From ZC4RG25 sp041687075 (lineage in GTDB: Bacteria > Pseudomonadota > Alphaproteobacteria > Rhizobiales > Hyphomicrobiaceae): 13,778 nt of DNA. This document shows positions 1 to 5,793 of this stretch, one piece after another. Made by a program: the position numbers and the translations under genes. The stretch spans positions 1 through 13,778 of the forward strand of contig JAWLCO010000108.1 in the NCBI GenBank assembly GCA_041687075.1, read 5' to 3'. The notes under the pieces were generated by a model. It did not search any database. It was not told the DNA's origin and was given only the letters and a program-made list of their open reading frames with translations. The first letter of the stretch is position 1. Each line of letters begins with the position of its first letter.

Positions 1-848
1 CCCTTTACCGAGCCTGTCAGGCCCGACACGTAGTGCTCGACGAAGAATGAATAGACCAGAGCCACCGGAATGGACCCAAGCAGGGCACCGGCCATCAACG
101 GCCCCCAGAAGAACACGTCGCCCCGTATGAGCTCGGAAACGACGCCGACAGGTACCGTTTTCTGCTCTGGCGAGGAGAGAAAGACGAGCGCGTAAATGAA
201 TTCGTTCCACGACAGCGTGAATGCAAATATGCCTGCTGAAAGGATTCCCGGTATCGCCACCGGCACGATGATGTAGAGCATCGCCTGCCAGCGCGATGCG
301 CCGTCAATGCGCGCACATTCCTCCAACTCCTTCGGAATGGCCTTGAAGTAGCCCATCATCAGCCATGTGCAGAAGGGAATGAGAAATGTCGGGTAGGTGA
401 GAATGAGCGACCAGGGCGTATCCCCCAGTCGATAACTCCGGATGATTTCCGAAAGCGGGATGAATAATAGCGTCTGAGGCACCAGGTATGTGATGAAAAT
501 GCCGGTGCCGAGGAAACCTGCGAACCGGAAGTTCAGCCGCGCAAGCGCATAGCCGGCAAAGACACCGCACACGAGCGAAATGATCGTGGAGGCCATGGCG
601 ATGAACATCGTGTTCCAAAGCCAGGTCGCGAACATCGTCTGCTGGAACAGGTACTGCACGTGAACAAGCGTCGGCTTCCACGTCCAGAACGGGTTGTAGT
701 TGATTGCATTCCACGGCCGGTAGAGCTCGCCATCAGGCCTGAATGAGGTGATCATCATCCAGTAGAAGGGGAACAGCAGCACGAGAATGAACAGGAACAG
801 CGGGATTCGGAAAAAGACCCAGCGTCTCCAGATGGCACCTTCGATCAT
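1..848 (-). CDS. ABC importer permease, MalG-like (CUT1 family), 3' end cut by window
   Basis: Inner-membrane subunit of a binding-protein-dependent importer of the carbohydrate-uptake-1 type. The frame starts MIEGAIWRRWVFFRIPLFLF and stays open for 282 codons to the window edge. The last visible residues, EHYVSGLTGSVKG, match the usual MalG-family C-terminus, so the stop is probably only a codon or so outside. A hydrophobic N-terminal segment is followed by several membrane spans. The cytoplasmic EAA loop that contacts the ATPase is visible at about residues 173-200 (EELEECARIDGASRWQAMLY, then VPVAIPGI), with the invariant Gly. The ATG lies only 3 bp after the stop of the upstream permease gene, so translation is probably coupled. 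No strong separate ribosome site is seen. Family assignment is firm. The substrate is unknown. Confidence 0.93.
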   Translation of the reverse strand, partial: MIEGAIWRRWVFFRIPLFLFILVLLFPFYWMMITSFRPDGELYRPWNAINYNPFWTWKPTLVHVQYLFQQTMFATWLWNTMFIAMASTIISLVCGVFAGYALARLNFRFAGFLGTGIFITYLVPQTLLFIPLSEIIRSYRLGDTPWSLILTYPTFLIPFCTWLMMGYFKAIPKELEECARIDGASRWQAMLYIIVPVAIPGILSAGIFAFTLSWNEFIYALVFLSSPEQKTVPVGVVSELIRGDVFFWGPLMAGALLGSIPVALVYSFFVEHYVSGLTGSVK

Positions 849-851
849 GTT

Positions 852-1778
852 TCAGCGGATCTCCACCCGGCGGATATAGAGGAGTTGGATCACGACGATC
901 AGGAACAGGATCGGGAACATCGCGAGCGATATCGCTGCACCCTGACTCAACAGGCCCGTCCCGACGCCGAGCTGATAGGCATAGGTCGCAAACAGGTGCG
1001 TGGCATTGGCCGGCCCGCCACCTGTCATCACATAGACGATCTGGAAATCGGCAAAGGTCTGGATGACCGAGAACAGCACCACGACCATGGTCACCGGCAG
1101 CAGCAGCGGCCAGGTGATGTACCAGAACCGCTGCAGCGGCTTCGCGCCGTCGATGGCAGCTGCCTCATTCAGATCCGGGCTGATCGTCTGCAGGCCTGCG
1201 AGCAGGCTGATGGCGAAGAAAGGAACGCCCCGCCAGATATTGACAATGATGATGGACAGCATCGCCAGGTCGCCATCGCCCAGCCAATTGATCGGCCGGT
1301 TGATGATGGACAGGTGGTACATCAGCCAGTTCAGAACGCTGAAGGTGGGATCGAACATCCACTTCCAGGCGAACGTGGAAAGCACCGTTGGAATGATGAA
1401 AGGCAGCAGAATGAAGGCCCGCACATAGGCCTTGCCCTTGAAACTGCGATTGAGCAGCAGCGCCAGCCACAACCCCAGCCCCAGCTTGAACACGGTGGTG
1501 ACCGCCGTGTACCAAACCGTATTCCACACGACCCGATGGAAAATCGGATCGCCGGCCAGCCGCTGGAAATTCTCCAATCCGACGAATTCACCGGGAATGC
1601 CGACCCGGGCATTCGTTACGGAAAGGATAATGCCCCGGAAAAAGGGATAGGCAATAAACAGCCCCAGGAGGATGGCGGTCGGCAAAAGCAACATCAGCGC
1701 CAGCCAGCGCTCATCCTCCAGAAGCCGCCGCCGCGCCGGCGCTTTGCCGGCCACGGTATCGGCAGTGAGTATCGCCAT
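852..1778 (-). CDS. ABC importer permease, MalF-like (CUT1 family)
   Basis: Partner permease of the adjacent MalG-like subunit; 308 residues, normal for the family. Hydrophobic segments are visible near residues 27-47, 87-110, 118-140, 172-195, 222-245 and 278-300, as expected for a six-span MalF-type protein without the extra periplasmic domain of E. coli MalF. The EAA coupling loop lies at about 203-229 (LNEAAAIDGAKPLQRFWYIT, then WPLLLP). The segment VYVMTGGGPANATHLFATYA is the conserved GGGP stretch before the last helices. The chosen ATG has only a weak purine-rich site upstream (AAGAGA). The gene follows the solute-binding protein gene by a 104-bp gap and the next permease begins 3 bp after its stop, so the three genes form one operon. 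Substrate, probably a sugar or polyol derivative, cannot be specified. Confidence 0.95.
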   Translation of the reverse strand: MAILTADTVAGKAPARRRLLEDERWLALMLLLPTAILLGLFIAYPFFRGIILSVTNARVGIPGEFVGLENFQRLAGDPIFHRVVWNTVWYTAVTTVFKLGLGLWLALLLNRSFKGKAYVRAFILLPFIIPTVLSTFAWKWMFDPTFSVLNWLMYHLSIINRPINWLGDGDLAMLSIIIVNIWRGVPFFAISLLAGLQTISPDLNEAAAIDGAKPLQRFWYITWPLLLPVTMVVVLFSVIQTFADFQIVYVMTGGGPANATHLFATYAYQLGVGTGLLSQGAAISLAMFPILFLIVVIQLLYIRRVEIR

Positions 1779-1882
1779 CTTTGGTTATCTCTTACGATCA
1801 TGCGCTCCATGGTGGCCCCACCCCGAGGATGAGGCCTTCGGCTGTTCGATGCGGGACGCCATCAGCGCCAGACACCGCTGCA
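1779..1882. other. Intergenic spacer inside ABC operon, possible relic of a dispersed repeat
   Basis: This spacer separates the binding-protein gene from the first permease gene. It holds a short perfect inverted repeat, GGTGG-cc-CCACC (1811-1822), followed by a stretch at 1823-1838 (CCGAGGATGAGGCCTT) that resembles, from memory, the CCTCATCCT-type intergenic repeats scattered through many Hyphomicrobiales genomes. Binding-protein genes often have a hairpin here that lowers downstream permease expression, and this element could do that. No open reading frame with a ribosome site is seen. Repeat identity is an inference. Confidence 0.35.
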
Positions 1883-3208
1883 TCAGGACTCGTAGATCTT
1901 CTTGAGCTCGGACTCGGTCTGCTTGACGACGTCCTCCGGGCTCGCGCCCTTGATCGCCTCTGCAAACATATTGACGATGAGGTATTTGGAGAGCACCTCC
2001 GCCGCCCTGGCATTGGGCGGACCTTTGTAACCCGGGGTGAGGCCCAGCTTTCCTGCGACGGCGAATGGCTTCATCACCGGGTTCTCATCCCACATCTTGT
2101 GGGTCTCCCAGCTTGCGGTACCCGGCGTGTAGTACCCTTCAGCCGTGGTGAACCACTGCTCGTAATTCGGCTTGGCATGGATGAATTTCAGCAGCTCTTT
2201 CGCCGCCGACTGGCTTTGCGAGTACGAGGGCACCACATGCGACGTGAATGTGTGAAAGCCGAACTGTCCCTTCGGGCCGGCCGGCAGCGGCGCGTGCCGA
2301 ATGTCGTCCTTCATCGGCTTGCCGTCGGCCGTCTGGTATTGATCGGGCTTCCGCACGGACTCGACATAGATCGATGCGCCGTTGAGGGTCGAGCAGACCG
2401 TGCCTGCCAGGAACGCGCGGTTGTTGTTGGCGTCGTCCCAGGCGAGACCCCCTTCATCGAAGGCGTCCTGCCAGGCCGCGGTCAAATACTTTATCGATTC
2501 GATCGTCTCCTTGGAGTTGATGGCGACCTTGCCGCTGTCATCGACCTCCACGCCACCATAGGACCACATTAGAGGATACGCGAACGTAGGCGGATCGCCG
2601 AACGATTGGCCAAGAGCCTGACCGATCGGCATGCCTTTCGCCTTCAGCTTTTTTCCCGCGTCGCGATATTCGTCCCAAGTTTTCGGAAATTCGTTATAGC
2701 CGACCTCGGCAAAGGCCGATTGGCGGTAGGCATTCATCGCGCCGATGATGGCCATGGGCACCGCCATCCATTTGCCATCGACGCTGCAGTTGCCCTCCGA
2801 GATGGCATAGAAGCCGTTCTGGTCCTTGCCGACCGCTTCAGCGACGTCGGCGAGGTCGACGAGGCTCGCCTTGTAAAGATGCGGGTGATTGTTGAAGAGC
2901 ATGATGATGTCCGGACCTGAGCCGGACTGGATGGCGGAGGTGATGCGCGGCTGTAGATCGTTGCCGTTCACCGTCTCGAAGGTGACCTTGATCCCCAGTG
3001 CCTTTTCGGCTTCGGGAAGCAAATTCTGCCGCATCAGCTGATCGCAGGCGGGTACGAAATCATTCCACCTGAGCCAGTGCACGGTGGTCGCCTGCGCATA
3101 GGCCGGCGCCCGCCCGGAAGCCAGGATGGCAGCCATTCCGCCCGACTTGGCAGCGATCGCGCCCGCGCCGGACAGCTTCAGAAATTCGCGACGATGAACT
3201 CGCGCCAT
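1883..3208 (-). CDS. Extracellular solute-binding protein of the ABC importer (family 1, Tat signal)
   Basis: Periplasmic receptor that delivers substrate to the two permeases encoded downstream; 441 residues, typical of CUT1 binding proteins. The N-terminus has a twin-arginine motif (HRREFLKLSG, residues 5-14), a hydrophobic stretch, and a likely signal-peptidase site after AYA (residue 38), so the protein is probably exported folded by the Tat system. The mature part begins TTVHWLRWNDFVPACDQL and has the family segments GSGPDIIMLFNN and the C-terminal helix ending SELKKIYES. The start is supported by a good Shine-Dalgarno (GGAGG, 3216-3220) 7 nt upstream. Transcription starts in the divergent region shared with the alpha/beta hydrolase. 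A sugar-like ligand is the family expectation. The real ligand is not deducible. Confidence 0.95.
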   Translation of the reverse strand: MARVHRREFLKLSGAGAIAAKSGGMAAILASGRAPAYAQATTVHWLRWNDFVPACDQLMRQNLLPEAEKALGIKVTFETVNGNDLQPRITSAIQSGSGPDIIMLFNNHPHLYKASLVDLADVAEAVGKDQNGFYAISEGNCSVDGKWMAVPMAIIGAMNAYRQSAFAEVGYNEFPKTWDEYRDAGKKLKAKGMPIGQALGQSFGDPPTFAYPLMWSYGGVEVDDSGKVAINSKETIESIKYLTAAWQDAFDEGGLAWDDANNNRAFLAGTVCSTLNGASIYVESVRKPDQYQTADGKPMKDDIRHAPLPAGPKGQFGFHTFTSHVVPSYSQSQSAAKELLKFIHAKPNYEQWFTTAEGYYTPGTASWETHKMWDENPVMKPFAVAGKLGLTPGYKGPPNARAAEVLSKYLIVNMFAEAIKGASPEDVVKQTESELKKIYES

Positions 3209-3215
3209 GCCATTT

Positions 3216-3220
3216 CCTCC
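3216..3220 (-). promoter_or_regulatory. Ribosome binding site of the solute-binding protein gene
   Basis: GGAGG on the minus strand, 7 nt before the ATG at 3208. It is the strongest such site in the ABC operon and fixes the start so that the Tat signal is intact. Confidence 0.8.
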
Positions 3221-3232
3221 CTGATTTTTGCT

Positions 3233-3252
3233 CGCACACTTTGAAAGGTGCG
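3233..3252. repeat. Near-perfect 20-bp palindrome in the leader of the binding-protein gene
   Basis: The sequence reads CGCAC-a-CTTT-g-AAAG-GTGCG, giving nine paired positions with one bulged A and a single central base. It lies 25 bp upstream of the binding-protein start codon, outside its ribosome site. Its position fits an operator for a repressor of the importer operon, or a leader hairpin. Which regulator would bind is not visible. Confidence 0.5.
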
Positions 3253-3306
3253 TGGTTCATGGGCCGGGTTAGCTTCCCGAAGGATAATGTATACTTCAGT
3301 CTGCGG

Positions 3307-3346
3307 TTGAATAACACAGTAATCTTGAAGATGAATTAGTATTCAA
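3307..3346. repeat. Inverted repeat TTGAATA / TATTCAA, candidate operator pair
   Basis: Two perfect 7-bp half sites, 3307-3313 and 3340-3346, have centres 33 bp apart, about three helical turns. They lie in the AT-rich part of the divergent promoter region, and the second arm overlaps the zone where a plus-strand promoter would sit. Such spacing allows two regulator dimers on one face of the helix, but chance occurrence in AT-rich DNA is possible. Confidence 0.35.
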
Positions 3347-3350
3347 ACAT

Positions 3351-3380
3351 TTAGCAAAACAATTTTCTGCATGATATATT
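3351..3380 (+). promoter_or_regulatory. Candidate housekeeping-type promoter for the alpha/beta hydrolase gene
   Basis: TTAGCA (3351-3356, four of six matches to TTGACA) is followed after 18 bp by TATATT (3375-3380, five of six matches to TATAAT). This would give a leader of about 120 nt before the start at 3508. It is the best plus-strand match by eye in the AT-rich zone. Alphaproteobacterial promoters are often poor matches, so this is tentative. Confidence 0.35.
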
Positions 3381-3507
3381 CTGGAAATGTTTGGGCCGGA
3401 TTGCATCTTTGGCATGTCTGGCTCCACTGCCGGCGGGTTGTTGCGAAGCCCGAACCTGGGCTATCGACAGGCGCCTTCAGGAAAAATGCCGGTGAGCCGC
3501 AGGAGCC

Positions 3508-4350
3508 ATGTCACAACACGCCGTTACTGATCTCGAGCGCGAGGCCGAAGTTTTCCGCACGCCCTGCGGCGATGGCGATCTCGTCTGGCGCAGATGGGGG
3601 ACGGGAGAGCCGGTGGTTCTTTGCCACGGCGGGTCGGGCTCGTGGACGCACTGGATCAGGACCATTCCGGCGCTGTCCCGGCATTATGAGCTCTGGGTGC
3701 CCGACCTGCCCGGCCTCGGCGATAGCACCATGCCGCCACGCCCCTGGACGCCGGCGACCTCCGCCAGTGTACTGACGGCAGGATTGCGCCAGCTCGTTTC
3801 ACCAGACAGGAAACTTCATCTCGTCGGCTTTTCTTTCGGCGCGCACGTCGCAACGATGGCCGCAGTGGAGCTGGGGGACTGGCTTGCGGACTTCACGATC
3901 ATCGGCAGCGCCGCGCTCGGTCTGCCGTGGCGCTCCCTCGAGCTGCCCAAGGAGCGGTCGACCATGACGGCTGCGGAACGCCGGGAAGTGCACCGCAAGA
4001 CGCTCGAAGTCCTGATGTTCGCCGACCCGGCGCGGATCGACGAGCTGGCGGTCGACGTCCAGGCGGCGAATATCGCCAAGGCCCGGTTCCGCTCTCGCGA
4101 ATTCGCTGCCACCGGCGAGATCCGCACGACGCTGGCGCACGTGACGGCGCCGCTGAGGGCCATCTGGGGCGCGCGCGATGCAATTGCGCGGCCGAGTGTG
4201 GAGGCGTGCTTCGACGTGCTCCGGCTTCACCATCCAGAGCTCGTCACCCGAACGATCCCCGGTGCCGGCCACTGGGTGATGTACGAAGCGCCGGACGCTT
4301 TCAATGCCGCGCTGACTGAGCTGCTCGACCTTCCCGGCAGGCAGGCCTGA
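3508..4350 (+). CDS. Alpha/beta hydrolase fold protein
   Basis: Probable soluble cytoplasmic hydrolase of the MhpC/epoxide-hydrolase-like superfamily; 280 residues, no signal peptide. The oxyanion-hole motif HGGSGSWTHW starts at His40, the strand-loop PDLPGLGDS lies at 65-73, and the nucleophile elbow GFSFG is at 107-111 with Ser109. The acid is probably Asp224 (GARDAI), and the catalytic base is His255 (GAGHWVMYEAP), so the triad is complete. The ATG is preceded closely by GGAG, 2 nt away, which is tight; a second purine-rich stretch, GGTGAG, lies further upstream. It is divergent from the sugar-type ABC operon and converges on the HbpS-like gene 14 bp away. Proximity to an FAH-family gene suggests a role in cleaving a ring-fission or ester intermediate, but the substrate is not determined by the sequence. 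Confidence 0.93.
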   Translation: MSQHAVTDLEREAEVFRTPCGDGDLVWRRWGTGEPVVLCHGGSGSWTHWIRTIPALSRHYELWVPDLPGLGDSTMPPRPWTPATSASVLTAGLRQLVSPDRKLHLVGFSFGAHVATMAAVELGDWLADFTIIGSAALGLPWRSLELPKERSTMTAAERREVHRKTLEVLMFADPARIDELAVDVQAANIAKARFRSREFAATGEIRTTLAHVTAPLRAIWGARDAIARPSVEACFDVLRLHHPELVTRTIPGAGHWVMYEAPDAFNAALTELLDLPGRQA

Positions 4351-4360
4351 GTTTCAGGCC
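4344..4360. terminator. Small hairpin between convergent genes, possible bidirectional terminator
   Basis: A perfect 7-bp stem GGCCTGA-gtt-TCAGGCC includes the stop codon of the alpha/beta hydrolase and lies 4 bp beyond the TAA of the convergent HbpS-like gene. Neither strand has a T run after it, so it is not a classical intrinsic terminator. It may block read-through or protect transcript ends. Confidence 0.4.
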
Positions 4361-4364
4361 ACGA

Positions 4365-4853
4365 TTATTGCTTCGCGTCCTGCCAGCCCGGCGCCGGCTC
4401 CGCCGGATAGGAAGAAAGACCGGCAACGCGGACAGCCTCGATGCAGCAGGCCTCGTCCTTGTCGGACGCATCTCCGCTCATACCGACGGCACCGATCACG
4501 CGCTTGTCACCGTCGAGGATCAGCACACCGCCCGGCACCGGAATGAACTTCCCCTGTGATAGCGCGGACAGGGCCGACTGGAACGTCGGCCGCTCGGCCA
4601 GCCGATCGCGGCTCCCCCGGCTCGACGTGCCCATGGCGAGCGCCGTCCAGGCTTTGGCCTGGGCGATCTCACAGCGCAGAAACGCCAATCCGTCCTGACG
4701 CTTGAACGCAACGAGATGGCCGCCGGCATCCAGCACGGCCGCAGCCATGGGCGCCGTGCCGATCCGGCTGGCGGCGGCGAGCGCGCCATCGACAATCCGC
4801 TCGGCGAGTTCCAGCGAGATCGAAGCCGGCAGCAGATGCAGCTCGTGCGCCAT
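4365..4853 (-). CDS. GlcG/HbpS family protein (DUF336)
   Basis: Small protein of 162 residues, the usual family length. Recognisable segments are AAAVLDAGGHLVAFKRQDG near the N-terminal third and VPGGVLILDG...VIGAVGMSGD...DKDEACC in the C-terminal half. Members include HbpS of Streptomyces, a haem-binding protein, and GlcG, encoded with glycolate oxidase. Most members have no proven function and are often encoded beside catabolic enzymes. No signal peptide is apparent. I chose the ATG at 4853 because a strong Shine-Dalgarno (GAGGAGGG) ends 7 nt before it. A longer frame would begin with TTG inside the upstream gene's stop region and would swallow that site. The gene follows the FAH-family gene by 13 bp, so the two are one operon. 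Function in this pathway is unknown. Confidence 0.88.
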   Translation of the reverse strand: MAHELHLLPASISLELAERIVDGALAAASRIGTAPMAAAVLDAGGHLVAFKRQDGLAFLRCEIAQAKAWTALAMGTSSRGSRDRLAERPTFQSALSALSQGKFIPVPGGVLILDGDKRVIGAVGMSGDASDKDEACCIEAVRVAGLSSYPAEPAPGWQDAKQ

Positions 4854-4861
4854 GGCGCAAC

Positions 4862-4866
4862 CCTCC
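4862..4866 (-). promoter_or_regulatory. Ribosome binding site that fixes the HbpS-like start
   Basis: GGAGG within GAGGAGGG on the minus strand, 8 nt from the ATG at 4853. It overlaps the TGA of the FAH-family gene (4867-4869), which suggests coupled translation and excludes the longer TTG start at 4874. Confidence 0.8.
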
Positions 4867-5550
4867 TCAGACAACGTTCACTTCGAGATCGCCGACACCA
4901 TCGACGTGTCCCAGCAGACGATCACCCTTCCTGACCGCGCCGACGCCGGCCGGCGTGCCGGTGAGAATGAGGTCGCCCGCCTTCAGCTCCCAAAGACCCG
5001 AAAGGTACTCGATCTGGCTCGGGATATCCCAGATCATCTGCGAGAGATCACCCGTCTGGCGACGCTCGCCATTGACGTCGAGCCAGATGGCACCGTTGGC
5101 CGGATGACCGATCTTCTCGGCCGGCACGATCGCGGAGCACGGCGCTGCCTTCTCGAACGACTTACCCACCTCCCAGGGCCGGCCCATTTTCTTGGCCACG
5201 CCCTGCAGGTCGCGCCGCGTCATGTCGAGGGCCACGGCGTAACCGTAGACGTGCGCCATGGCCTGCGCGCGCGGAATGTTCACGCCGCCAGACTTCAGTG
5301 CCACAACCAGCTCGATCTCCCAATGCACGTCCTGCGAGGCCGCCGGATACGGGAACTTGCCATCCGTCACCAGCGCATCCGGCGTCTTCATGAAGAAGAA
5401 CGGCGGCTCCCTGTCAGGATCGAAGCCCATCTCGCGGGTGTGCTCGGCATAGTTGCGCCCCACGCAGTAGATGCGATGGACCGGAAAAAGCTTGTCCGAA
5501 CCCGATATGGGCAGGGCAGGTACGGGCGGCGGATCGAACAGATAGGTCAT
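4867..5550 (-). CDS. Fumarylacetoacetate hydrolase (FAH) family enzyme, fumarylpyruvate-hydrolase-like
   Basis: Metal-dependent enzyme that hydrolyses C-C bonds of beta-diketo acids or decarboxylates related acids, acting in the cytoplasm; 227 residues from the chosen start. The N-terminus MTYLFDPPPVPALPISGSDK followed by RIYCVGRNYAEHTREMG is the conserved lead-in of this subfamily. Metal ligands are Glu78 and Glu80 (HWEIELV, with His76 as likely base) and Asp109 (ALDMTRRDLQ). Lys130 (VGKSFE) and the C-terminal loop LILTGTPAGVGAVRKGD (194-210) complete the active site. The open frame extends 35 codons further upstream to 5655, but that part has no family similarity, and a purine site GAGGGA precedes 5550. 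Its length and motifs resemble gentisate-pathway fumarylpyruvate hydrolases. The exact substrate is an inference. It is co-transcribed with the HbpS-like gene. Confidence 0.92.
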   Translation of the reverse strand: MTYLFDPPPVPALPISGSDKLFPVHRIYCVGRNYAEHTREMGFDPDREPPFFFMKTPDALVTDGKFPYPAASQDVHWEIELVVALKSGGVNIPRAQAMAHVYGYAVALDMTRRDLQGVAKKMGRPWEVGKSFEKAAPCSAIVPAEKIGHPANGAIWLDVNGERRQTGDLSQMIWDIPSQIEYLSGLWELKAGDLILTGTPAGVGAVRKGDRLLGHVDGVGDLEVNVV

Positions 5551-5695
5551 TGAGACGTGTTCCCTCGAGCGCATTGGCGGAATTGCGGCTGCGAGCATTA
5601 GCAGATCGCCCCGGCCAGCGCGAGACATGGCCGCTCGTACGATTGACCTTTGCAAGCCTGCCCTCCCGTCCGACGAAAGATCCTTCCGGGGACAT

Positions 5696-5720
5696 GGATC
5701 TCCGGCTGCGCCGCTCCGTT
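5696..5720 (+). promoter_or_regulatory. Candidate EcfG-type general stress promoter upstream of Mn-catalase
   Basis: GGATC (5696-5700) is followed after exactly 16 bp by CGTT (5717-5720). The alphaproteobacterial general stress sigma factor EcfG recognises GGAAC-N16/17-CGTT, so this differs at one base of the -35. Manganese catalases are often stress-induced in this group. It would give a leader of about 65 nt. The match is short enough that chance must be considered. Confidence 0.35.
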
Positions 5721-5728
5721 AGGTAGGA

Positions 5729-5761
5729 CCGGCGCCGTGGATCTTCTTTTGCCGGCGCCGG
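5729..5761. repeat. Duplicated self-complementary octamer in the Mn-catalase leader
   Basis: The self-complementary octamer CCGGCGCC occurs at 5729-5736 and again at 5752-5759, 23 bp apart. The first copy can also pair with GGCGCCGG at 5754-5761, closing a 17-nt loop that includes a TTCTTTT run. It may act as a leader hairpin or a pair of regulator sites. GC-rich octamers of this kind are not rare in such genomes. Confidence 0.35.
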
Positions 5762-5781
5762 CTTGTCCAGGCACAGGCCAA

Positions 5782-5786
5782 AGGAG
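5782..5786 (+). promoter_or_regulatory. Ribosome binding site that fixes the Mn-catalase start
   Basis: AGGAG within AAAGGAGAGGA, 7 nt before the ATG at 5794. It supports this start over in-frame codons further upstream. Confidence 0.8.
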
Positions 5787-5793
5787 AGGACGC

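Larger units (their letters stand above)
3209..3507. promoter_or_regulatory. Divergent control region between the ABC operon and the alpha/beta hydrolase gene
   Basis: The 299-bp region serves genes that leave in both directions. Its middle, about 3283-3390, is clearly more AT-rich than the surrounding coding DNA, as expected for promoters in a high-GC genome. Besides the palindrome at 3233-3252 it contains a GTATAC core at 3289-3294 in the context ATGTATACTT, similar to GntR-family operators (a TNGTNNNACNA-like pattern is known for FCD-type members). It also has a 7-bp inverted repeat TTGAATA...TATTCAA at 3307-3313 and 3340-3346. The 3390-3507 part has normal GC and only a weak hairpin (AGCCC/GGGCT, 3447-3462). 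No coding sequence is supported here. Confidence 0.55.
5551..5793. promoter_or_regulatory. Divergent leader region between FAH-family and Mn-catalase genes
   Basis: This 243-bp region should hold promoters for both flanking genes. Open frames run into it from both sides but show no family similarity or ribosome site, so it is treated as non-coding. Towards the catalase it contains a possible general-stress promoter (5696-5720) and a repeated palindrome (5729-5761), both listed separately. I saw no convincing minus-strand promoter. Confidence 0.5.

Noticed and set aside
885..1832. Long plus-strand open frame (315 codons) opposite the MalF-like permease gene
   Set aside because: It is rich in Gln, Arg, Asp and His with no domain, and is the mirror of a clear permease gene in high-GC DNA.
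3447..3462. AGCCC/GGGCT hairpin in the hydrolase leader considered as a riboswitch element
   Set aside because: A lone 5-bp stem with no conserved surrounding structure; not distinguishable from chance.
3371..3775. Plus-strand open frame of 134 codons beginning in the divergent region
   Set aside because: It runs out of frame across the alpha/beta hydrolase start, lacks a ribosome site and has no conserved motif.
5551..5655. 35-codon upstream extension of the FAH-family protein
   Set aside because: The extra residues are unlike the family, whose conserved N-terminus begins at MTYLFDPP.
5650..5793. 48-codon upstream extension of the Mn-catalase
   Set aside because: Family proteins begin MFLR, and a strong ribosome site sits just before 5794.
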